Below are positions 9,279-15,543 of a DNA stretch of 64,000 bases, piece by piece. Origin of the DNA: Sphingobacteriaceae bacterium (GTDB lineage: Bacteria > Bacteroidota > Bacteroidia > Sphingobacteriales > Sphingobacteriaceae). The translations under genes and the position numbers were made by a program. Location of the stretch: assembly GCA_947463785.1 (NCBI GenBank), contig CANHRG010000005.1, positions 58,196 through 122,195 of the forward strand. The letters are read 5' to 3'. The notes under the pieces were generated by a model. It worked only from the letters and a program-made list of their open reading frames with translations, was not told the DNA's origin and made no database searches. Numbering within the stretch: the first letter of the stretch is position 1; the number at the start of each line of letters is the position of its first letter.

Positions 9279-10356
9279 ATGACCAAAGAACAGGTACAAG
9301 ATTTAAGGGACAGAGTAACGGCCCTGAGGAGGCATCTTTGACATCGATCAGAAAATCGATGAGATACGTGCTGAACAAGAAATTACGCTAGGCCCCAATT
9401 TCTGGGACGATCCAAAACAAGCTGAAAAAGTATTGCATGCCATCAAGTCTAAAAAGATTTGGACGGATGCTTTTGATGAAGTGCATGCTGCCGTGGAAGA
9501 TGCCCTGGTTATGTTTGAATTTTTCCAATCGGGCGATGCTTCTGAAACGGATTTGAAAGATCAGTTTGAGGCCGCCGTGAAAAAAGTAGAGGAGCTGGAG
9601 TTTAAAAACATGCTGAGTGCTGAGGAAGATCAGTTGAATGCGGTAATGCAAATTACAGCTGGAGCGGGAGGTACAGAAAGTTGCGATTGGGCCAGCATGC
9701 TGATGCGTATGTACATTATGTGGGGCGAAAAAAATGGCTATAAGGTTACCGAGCAGGATTCGCAGGAGGGTGATGTAGCCGGAATTAAAACCGTAACGCT
9801 GCAGTTTGAAGGTGATTTTGCCTATGGCTACCTGAAAGGGGAGAACGGAGTTCACCGCCTGGTGCGGGTTTCGCCCTTTGATGCCAATGCCAAGCGCCAT
9901 ACCTCGTTTGCTTCGGTGTATGTGTATCCGCTTATTGACGATACCATTGAAATTGAAATCAACCCTGCTGATATTGAATTTGAAACCTTCCGTTCGGGTG
10001 GTGCCGGCGGGCAAAATGTAAACAAGGTGGAAACTGCGGTACGCTTGTACCACAAACCATCGGGTATTATAATTAAAAATCAAGAGTCGCGTTCGCAGTT
10101 GCAGAATAAAGAAAATGCCATTCGCTTATTAAAATCGCAATTGTATGAAATCGAATTGCGTAAGCGCATGGAAACTACAGCGGCCATTGAGGGTAGCAAG
10201 AAAAAAATTGAATGGGGATCTCAAATCCGGAACTATGTTTTGCATCCGTACAAGCTGGTTAAAGATTTGCGAACCAATTTTGAGACCTCCAATGCTCAGG
10301 CTGTCTTGGATGGCGATTTGAACGATTTCTTGAAGGCTTACCTAATGGAGTTTTAA
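9279..10356 (+). CDS. prfB: Peptide chain release factor 2 (programmed +1 frameshift)
   Basis: RF2 releases nascent chains at UGA and UAA. The first frame runs from ATG 9279 for 20 codons to CTT (9336-9338) followed by an in-frame TGA (9339-9341). A +1 slip at CTT continues at GAC 9340 to the stop at 10354-10356, giving 358 residues. The slip site AGGAGG-CAT-CTT-TGA-C (9327-9342) has the classical RF2 layout, with a Shine-Dalgarno-like AGGAGG three bases before CTT. The RF2-specific SPF motif ([10 protein letters not shown]) and the catalytic GGQ ([11 protein letters not shown]) are intact. Frameshifting makes synthesis autoregulated by RF2 level. It ends convergently with the next gene, sharing TTAA. 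Confidence 0.96.
9327..9342 (+). promoter_or_regulatory. RF2 programmed ribosomal frameshift site
   Basis: AGGAGG (9327-9332), a three-base spacer CAT, the slippery CTT and the stop context TGAC form the canonical prfB recoding signal. Reading continues in the +1 frame at GAC 9340. Slow recognition of the UGA by scarce RF2 favours the slip. Confidence 0.93.
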
Positions 10357-11219
10357 ATCCCGATCAGGATATCCAACAATTCATTGAGCTCGTTTACTTT
10401 CTCGGTCTGCCCTGCTTTATCGTATGCGCTAATCAAATTGCGGAGTATGCGGATTACAATATCGGTATTGGTACATGGTACATAAAATTGAGGCTCTGGC
10501 TGAAGTTGCAATTGCCGTAAAAAGGCATCTACATCTCGTTTGTAAAAAATGAATCCTTTGTTAAACGTGTTGATGTAGAATAAAATTCCGCCATCAGGAT
10601 CGTATTCTTTGGTTTGATCTACATAAGCCAGAATAAAATGCTGCGGTAGGTTAACGCCATAAATCGGAATATCCAGTTTTTGCGCAATGATGGAGTAGAT
10701 GATGGATAGCGAGATCTGATTTCCCTTTTTGCGCTCTAAAACCTGATTCAGGTAGGAGTTTTCCGGGTCGTGATGATTGGTGGTGTTGCCCGAAAATAAG
10801 TGAAGGTTATAAAAAACGTGATTGATCAATTTTACCTTTTCAATGGCACTCATGTCGTACATCATCTGCATCCAAACATCACGTTTTATGGCCTCGATTT
10901 TGTTGATAATCTTTTGTTCATCTAAATCCGGATATTGATAACGGTTGATGATGAGTACTCCCTGTAAGAGATCAAATGCACCGCTCATGCTCCAGAGTTG
11001 CAATTCGGTTTTAATGGCAGAAAATTGAATTTTATGTACCAAATTCTCGATCCGCTCTTGGAGTATGGCATCGAAAGATTGTTCCCAAGCACTTTCCAGG
11101 TATTCGATTACTTCTTGTCCATAGGTCAAGAGTTTATCTTCTACATGTCGAGATACTTCCGGATCCGGATCATCTAGTAATTTAATTAAGGATGCGATCT
11201 CTTTTGTATTCATTTGCAT
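10353..11219 (-). CDS. SirB1-like transglutaminase-superfamily protein
   Basis: The 288-residue product resembles the SirB1/transglutaminase-like core-2 family. After a helical N-terminal half comes [46 protein letters not shown], the typical segment of that fold. The usual catalytic Cys is replaced here (GNQISLS), while a His (QHFIL) and an Asp-containing strand ([14 protein letters not shown]) remain, so a hydrolase or transferase activity is doubtful. Such proteins often carry C-terminal TPR-like helices, as here ([20 protein letters not shown]). It may start at 11219 or two codons later. It shares its stop region TTAA with prfB, which converges on it. Confidence 0.75.
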   Translation of the reverse strand: MQMNTKEIASLIKLLDDPDPEVSRHVEDKLLTYGQEVIEYLESAWEQSFDAILQERIENLVHKIQFSAIKTELQLWSMSGAFDLLQGVLIINRYQYPDLDEQKIINKIEAIKRDVWMQMMYDMSAIEKVKLINHVFYNLHLFSGNTTNHHDPENSYLNQVLERKKGNQISLSIIYSIIAQKLDIPIYGVNLPQHFILAYVDQTKEYDPDGGILFYINTFNKGFIFYKRDVDAFLRQLQLQPEPQFYVPCTNTDIVIRILRNLISAYDKAGQTEKVNELNELLDILIGI

Positions 11220-11258
11220 TCAAAATAAGCAATTTTAGAGCGAATTCAAAGCTTTAGC

Positions 11259-11266
11259 TATTTTTG
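11259..11266 (+). promoter_or_regulatory. Promoter -7 box (TATTTTTG) for the 11271 gene
   Basis: This perfect TAnnTTTG word lies four bases before the ATG at 11271 and is identical in sequence and spacing to the prfB arrangement. It predicts a leaderless transcript. No clear -33 element is visible. Confidence 0.55.
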
Positions 11267-11270
11267 CAGT

Positions 11271-11771
11271 ATGAGCGCTATACGGTATGCTTTTGATTTT
11301 GTAACACATTGGCTCAGTGCCAATACCCGTCACGGTACGCATTCGCCCTTTGTGTACCGCTTGTTGGATGAAGTCGTTTATATAGACCGAATAGCTGAAG
11401 TGCCACTTCCTGTTTCTTTTTCTTCTCTAAAACTAAATCAGGTGGTTCAGCGTATAATTGAGGATCATGGAGCTAATCAACCAATGGTTTATGATCTGGC
11501 TGACCCATTTGAAATTAAACCTGCGGCTGCAGTTATTGTACAGCTTTCTGTAAACGTAAAACCGAAACAGGCTTTGGAGCGATTACTAGCAGCGTCACAG
11601 CCCGACACCCTACTCATTATTCCTGGAATTTACCGGAATAAGTGGGTGAAAAAAGTTTGGGATACCGTTAAAGCATATCCCAATGTTACTGTAAGCATTG
11701 ATTTTTTCCATTTTGGCCTGCTTTATTTCCACAAAGGCCAGGCTAAAGAAAATTTTAAAATCAGGGTTTAA
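11271..11771 (+). CDS. Truncated SAM-methyltransferase-family protein lacking the cofactor-binding core
   Basis: The 166-residue product keeps the two ends of a Bacteroidota class I methyltransferase family that is normally about 220-260 residues. At the N-terminus is ARYAFD-like helix plus THSPFVYRLLDEVVY (residues about 23-37). At the C-terminus is VTVSIDFFHFGLLYFHKGQAKENFKIRV. The middle, where family members carry the glycine-rich SAM motif and the acidic loop, is short and contains no GxGxG-like word. DTLLIIPGIYRNKWVKKVWDTVKAY corresponds to the usual DDIHWS region but has lost the DD. It is probably catalytically inactive or repurposed. The frame is intact and has its own promoter-like box, so it is not an obvious pseudogene. 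It overlaps the next gene by TTAA. Confidence 0.65.
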   Translation: MSAIRYAFDFVTHWLSANTRHGTHSPFVYRLLDEVVYIDRIAEVPLPVSFSSLKLNQVVQRIIEDHGANQPMVYDLADPFEIKPAAAVIVQLSVNVKPKQALERLLAASQPDTLLIIPGIYRNKWVKKVWDTVKAYPNVTVSIDFFHFGLLYFHKGQAKENFKIRV

Positions 11772-12895
11772 AAAGCTTCTCCTAGCGAGATGTAAAATCC
11801 GGATATTCTTTTTTCGCCTGCAGGTTTTTCACCCAAGCCGTAATCCAATCTTAGGCTCATGCTTTTTTCTACATCAAAGAAATAGCGAATACCCGCTCCG
11901 TAATTTGGTTTTAAATTACGGAAAGCAGAAACACCCCTGGAGTATACGCTTCCGGCACCGGCAAATGCAGCTATGCCAAATCTGGGTACAGGTCTAAAGC
12001 GGAGTTCTGCCTGTGAGGCAAAAAGGTTGGCTTCGCGGTATCGCCCCAAATAATAACCCCGCATAATTTGGTCTCCACCTAGTTGCGACATCAGGTAAAA
12101 CGGATTGCCAGATCTGCCATCTACTTGATTGTAGTTTAGGTTAAGGCCTAGAATGAGGCTTTTGCTGATCTTATTAAAATTCCGGAGATCGAGTCTGAAA
12201 AATGAACCGGTGAAATTTTCGCCTCCAAAAAAATCAGGCGCATATTGATAAGTCACCTTGGCATACGTTCCGCTATTGGGGTAGGTATTGCTGCTTCTGG
12301 TATCTATACTTTGTGAGAAACCCAAGGTAATTACCCTGCCGCCATCGCGATCTTTAATTGTGCTTGAAGTTTGATAAATGCCGCCAACTTCCTTGTCGCT
12401 AAAAAATTGCTGATCGTATTGCACATTAAACCCGAGATAAACTTTTGGTCCCAATGCCTTCTCAGCCTCAGCTACTAGTCTGAACCGGCGGAGTGTAAGT
12501 TTATCCTCGTCTTCAAAAGCAGTTTGGTTGCCGATGCCATAAAAATTGAATGGGAAATTGAGGTACCGAAGCTCTCCTTGGTAATGGTATTTATTCGCCT
12601 TCGTCCAAATGTCCCATTTACTCACCAATTGATAAGAGCCCGTGGTAGTATAAACCCCCGATAGGTAAAAATTAGAAGGCCGAATTGCCCGGTTTTCCGG
12701 TTCGGTATAGAAGGCGAAAAGTCCGGCTAAACCAAATTCAAAGCCCAGTTCCTGTGTATATCCTAGTACGGGTACAGGCAGAAAGCTGTTGTGCCGTGTG
12801 GTGTCGTTTTTTAAAAAACGGTTTATTAATTTTTTCTGAGCAAACAGGCTTGTTGCCACACAGCAGCAGAGTATTAAACTAAAAAGCTTTTTCAT
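11768..12895 (-). CDS. BamA/Omp85-family (surface antigen D15-like) outer membrane protein
   Basis: The 375-residue protein begins with a signal peptide (MKKLFSLILCCCVATSLFAQ) and continues as amphipathic beta strands through to a terminal strand ISGFYISLGEAF ending in Phe, as outer-membrane barrels do. Barrel words of the Omp85/D15 superfamily are visible, for example GGRVITLGFSQSIDTRSSNTYPNSGTY and MSQLGGDQIMRGYYLGRYREANLF; the latter matches the lid-lock RG motif context. There is no POTRA region, so it is a short barrel-only member rather than BamA itself. Cargo or substrate is unknown. A -7 box on the minus strand lies 16 bases upstream. A divergent gene begins at 12992. Confidence 0.85.
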   Translation of the reverse strand: MKKLFSLILCCCVATSLFAQKKLINRFLKNDTTRHNSFLPVPVLGYTQELGFEFGLAGLFAFYTEPENRAIRPSNFYLSGVYTTTGSYQLVSKWDIWTKANKYHYQGELRYLNFPFNFYGIGNQTAFEDEDKLTLRRFRLVAEAEKALGPKVYLGFNVQYDQQFFSDKEVGGIYQTSSTIKDRDGGRVITLGFSQSIDTRSSNTYPNSGTYAKVTYQYAPDFFGGENFTGSFFRLDLRNFNKISKSLILGLNLNYNQVDGRSGNPFYLMSQLGGDQIMRGYYLGRYREANLFASQAELRFRPVPRFGIAAFAGAGSVYSRGVSAFRNLKPNYGAGIRYFFDVEKSMSLRLDYGLGEKPAGEKRISGFYISLGEAF

Positions 12896-12911
12896 GTAAT
12901 TGGCGTTCGGG

Positions 12912-12919
12912 CAAAAATA
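12912..12919 (-). promoter_or_regulatory. Promoter -7 box (TATTTTTG) for the D15-like gene
   Basis: On the minus strand a perfect TAnnTTTG word lies 16 bases before the ATG at 12895. It forms half of a divergent promoter pair with the forward word at 12967-12974. Confidence 0.5.
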
Positions 12920-12966
12920 CGATTTAGGATGATAACTATATTTTTCTATTCATTGGTTTATATTCC

Positions 12967-12974
12967 TATTTTTG
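12967..12974 (+). promoter_or_regulatory. Promoter -7 box (TATTTTTG) for the deoxyhypusine-synthase-like gene
   Basis: This forward TAnnTTTG word lies 17 bases before the ATG at 12992. It falls inside the longer open frame that begins at 12929, which supports 12992 as the true start. A TTG at 12953-12955 is too close to serve as a normal -33 element. Confidence 0.45.
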
Positions 12975-12991
12975 GCCAAAATTTGATCAAA

Positions 12992-13972
12992 ATGAGTGTG
13001 CAAAGAGGACCAATTTCTCAATTTATAGAAAAAAACTACCTGCATTTTAATGCAGCAGCATTAGTAGATGCGGCCAAAGGCTACGAAATGCATTTGATAG
13101 AAGGTGGTAAAATGATGATTACACTTGCTGGTGCAATGAGTACTGCCGAGTTGGGCATTTCATTGGCAGAAATGATTCGACAGGATAAAGTAGCGATCAT
13201 TTCTTGTACGGGTGCCAACTTGGAAGAAGACATTATGAATTTGGTGGCGCACTCTCATTATAAACGAGTACCGCATTACCGTGATTTGAGTCCGCAAGAT
13301 GAGTGGGATTTGTTAGAGAATCATTACAACCGGGTTACCGATACTTGCATTCCTGAAGAGGAGGCTTTCCGTCGTTTGCAAAAACACATTCATCAGGTTT
13401 GGAAAGATGCTGATGATAAAGGTGAGCGTTATTTCCCACACGAGTACATGTACAAAATGTTGTTGAGTGGCGATTTAGAGCAATACTATGAAATCGATCC
13501 TAAGAACAGTTGGATGTTGGCTGCAGCGGAAAAGAATTTGCCGATTGTGGTTCCGGGATGGGAAGATTCGACCATGGGAAATATTTTCGCTTCTTACGTG
13601 ATTAAAGGTGAAATGAAAGCAAGTACCATGAAAAGTGGGATTGAATACATGACATGGTTGGCCGACTGGTATGTACAGAATTCAACCGGTAAAGGAGTTG
13701 GTTTCTTTCAGATTGGTGGCGGTATTGCCGGCGATTTCCCGATTTGTGTAGTTCCTATGTTGTATCAGGATATGGAAATGGAAAATATTCCGTTCTGGAG
13801 CTATTTCTGTCAAATATCTGATTCAACCACTTCATACGGTTCCTATTCAGGTGCGGTTCCCAACGAAAAAATCACTTGGGGCAAGCTTGATATCCATACG
13901 CCAAAGTTTATCGTAGAATCGGATGCGACCATTGTGGCACCCCTGATTTTTGCCTGGATTTTGAAGCAATAA
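12992..13972 (+). CDS. Deoxyhypusine synthase family protein (possible homospermidine synthase-like)
   Basis: The 326-residue product, counted from the ATG at 12992, belongs to the deoxyhypusine synthase family (PF01916). Visible motifs are GAMSTAELG, the NAD-site region SCTGANLEEDI, FQIGGGIAGDF, SGAVPNEKITWGK and the C-terminal ESDATIVAPLIFAW. Lys298 in TWGK aligns with the lysine that forms the enzyme-aminobutyl intermediate in the human enzyme, so NAD-dependent spermidine cleavage and aminobutyl transfer are plausible. Bacteria generally lack the eIF5A/hypusine substrate, and several bacterial relatives make homospermidine instead. It is a single gene divergent from the D15-like barrel, with a weak hairpin after it. 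Confidence 0.85.
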   Translation: MSVQRGPISQFIEKNYLHFNAAALVDAAKGYEMHLIEGGKMMITLAGAMSTAELGISLAEMIRQDKVAIISCTGANLEEDIMNLVAHSHYKRVPHYRDLSPQDEWDLLENHYNRVTDTCIPEEEAFRRLQKHIHQVWKDADDKGERYFPHEYMYKMLLSGDLEQYYEIDPKNSWMLAAAEKNLPIVVPGWEDSTMGNIFASYVIKGEMKASTMKSGIEYMTWLADWYVQNSTGKGVGFFQIGGGIAGDFPICVVPMLYQDMEMENIPFWSYFCQISDSTTSYGSYSGAVPNEKITWGKLDIHTPKFIVESDATIVAPLIFAWILKQ

Positions 13973-13987
13973 GTAATGCCGAGAATT

Positions 13988-14008
13988 CTGCAAAATTGCT
14001 TTTTGCAG
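13988..14008 (+). terminator. Possible weak hairpin terminator after the deoxyhypusine-synthase-like gene
   Basis: CTGCAAAA (13988-13995) and TTTTGCAG (14001-14008) form a perfect eight-pair stem with loop TTGCT, fifteen bases after the stop codon. The stem is AT-rich and no strong T tract follows, so termination may be inefficient. Confidence 0.4.
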
Positions 14009-14073
14009 ATGTTTAGCCATTTATTCCCTTAGAACCGTATTTCAACAGTTTTAAGCAAGAAAATTGGACTTAT

Positions 14074-14088
14074 TTAGAATGATTATAA
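14074..14088. promoter_or_regulatory. Candidate Fur/PerR-type metalloregulator box upstream of actA
   Basis: TTAGAAT-G-ATTATAA is a 7-1-7 inverted repeat. It matches the PerR/Fur-family word TTATAATnATTATAA at all but one position. The symmetry extends outward in a weaker form (TTT before, AAA after). It ends 22 bases before the -33 TTG of the ACIII operon promoter, a position suited to regulation. Assignment to a particular regulator is inference. Confidence 0.45.
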
Positions 14089-14110
14089 ATTATTTTTAAT
14101 CGTCATCAAA

Positions 14111-14143
14111 TTGTAAGCCCTATTCGAATAAATGATACTTTTG
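14111..14143 (+). promoter_or_regulatory. Promoter of the actABCDEF-cox operon
   Basis: A -33 TTG (14111-14113) and a -7 TACTTTTG (14136-14143) are separated by 22 bases, matching the Bacteroidota/Flavobacterium promoter TTG-N17-23-TAnnTTTG. Transcription should start near 14147, leaving an 80-base leader before actA. This is the best complete promoter in the window. Confidence 0.65.
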
Positions 14144-14228
14144 TCAACCGAAAATAGGGCTCAACCGTGTATGAAAAGCCCTGTTTTAAGGTTTGAAAAT
14201 TCAACAATTTAAGCATAACATACTCAAT

Positions 14229-15506
14229 ATGAGAAGCATCTCATTGTTTTCAAGAAGTGTTGTCCGGACTTTAATCCTGTTTTTATCGCTCAACCTGATT
14301 GGTTTGTCTGTCACCTTTGCGCAAAGTGCTGCCGAAGGAGCTGCATTATTTAAGCAAAAGTGTACTTCATGTCACGCGTTAAACCAGAAGGTCGTTGGTC
14401 CGGCATTAAAAGGTGTTCACGAACGTCGTGAAGAGGCCTGGTTGTTAAAGTGGATCAAAAATTCACAAGCTATGATTGCCGCAGGCGATCCGGAAGCAGT
14501 GAAAATCTACAACGAGTACAATCAGTCTGCGATGACTGCCTTCCCTGAGTTGTCGGACGATAACATCAAGAGTATTTTAGCTTATATAAAGGAAGAAGGA
14601 GACAAGCCTGCTGCCGCTGCTGCGGGTGCTGGTGCAGCTGGCGGAGAAGCTAAAACGGAAGAAGTTAGTAATTTGATGATCAGCGGAATTATTTTGTTGA
14701 TCATTATCTCTTTCTTGGTAATTCTGGTTTTAAACCGCGTAATTACTACCCTCGACAAATTGTTTAAGAAAAAACAAGGTATTGAGGAAGAAGAAGAAGC
14801 AAAAGTGGCCAAGCCTAGTTTCAACGAACAGGTTAAGGCGTTCACTAAAAACAAGAAAAAAGTATTTTTTGTGGTGTTGATCTTGTTGGGTGTATTGAGT
14901 GTGGTTGCCTGGATGGGTATGTGGAACACCGGAGTGCACCAAGGATACCAACCTGTTCAACCAATTAAATTTTCTCACCAACTACACGCAGGTACCAACC
15001 AAATTAGTTGTCAGTACTGCCACGGTGGAGCATTCAAATCTAAAAATGCGTCTATCCCATCGTTAAATGTGTGTATGAACTGCCACAACTATGTGCAGGC
15101 AAGAGAAAAATACAATGGAGAAATCTCTCCAGAGATTGCAAAAATTTACCAGGCATTGGATTACAATCCGGATACTAAGGTTTATGGAGAAAATCCAAAA
15201 CCGGTAGAATGGATCCGTATTCACAATTTACCTGATTTAGCCTATTTCAACCACGCTCAACACGTTCAGGTAGCTGGTATTCAGTGTCAGAAATGCCACG
15301 GCCCAATCCAAAATATGGAAGAGGTTTACCAGTATGCTCCTTTAACCATGAAATGGTGTATCAATTGTCACAAAGAGACTGAAGTAAATCATAAAGGCAA
15401 TGCTTATTATGATAAACTGATTGCCGCTCACGAGCAATTGAAAAAAGGAGGAAAAGTTACTGCAGCCGTATTGGGTGGTTTAGAGTGCGGTAAATGTCAC
15501 TATTAA
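14229..15506 (+). CDS. actA: Alternative complex III subunit ActA, multiheme cytochrome c with extra N-terminal heme domain
   Basis: ActA is the multiheme electron conduit of alternative complex III, which oxidises menaquinol and reduces cytochrome c or the oxidase. The 425-residue product (ATG 14229) has a signal peptide ending TFAQ. Next come a class I cytochrome c domain with CTSCH at residue 45, an Ala/Gly-rich linker, and two adjacent hydrophobic segments (about 150-175 and 215-235). The C-terminal part has five more CxxCH motifs (CQYCH at 261, CMNCH, CQKCH, CINCH and CGKCH at 420). The last five fit the pentaheme ActA; the first is an extra heme fused at the N-terminus. It is first in the operon, 37 bases before actB. 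Confidence 0.9.
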   Translation: MRSISLFSRSVVRTLILFLSLNLIGLSVTFAQSAAEGAALFKQKCTSCHALNQKVVGPALKGVHERREEAWLLKWIKNSQAMIAAGDPEAVKIYNEYNQSAMTAFPELSDDNIKSILAYIKEEGDKPAAAAAGAGAAGGEAKTEEVSNLMISGIILLIIISFLVILVLNRVITTLDKLFKKKQGIEEEEEAKVAKPSFNEQVKAFTKNKKKVFFVVLILLGVLSVVAWMGMWNTGVHQGYQPVQPIKFSHQLHAGTNQISCQYCHGGAFKSKNASIPSLNVCMNCHNYVQAREKYNGEISPEIAKIYQALDYNPDTKVYGENPKPVEWIRIHNLPDLAYFNHAQHVQVAGIQCQKCHGPIQNMEEVYQYAPLTMKWCINCHKETEVNHKGNAYYDKLIAAHEQLKKGGKVTAAVLGGLECGKCHY

Positions 15507-15543
15507 TTAGAATCGTTTAGAACACAGTTATCATATAGCTTAC

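Noticed and set aside
9279..9341. prfB interrupted by an in-frame TGA, possibly a pseudogene or sequencing error
   Set aside because: The stop sits in the canonical AGGAGG-N3-CTT-TGA-C recoding site and the +1 frame gives a complete RF2, so it is a programmed frameshift.
9388..10083. A 231-codon open frame antisense to prfB
   Set aside because: It mirrors the conserved RF2 coding sequence, has no recognisable domain and no promoter-like box. It is a shadow of codon bias.
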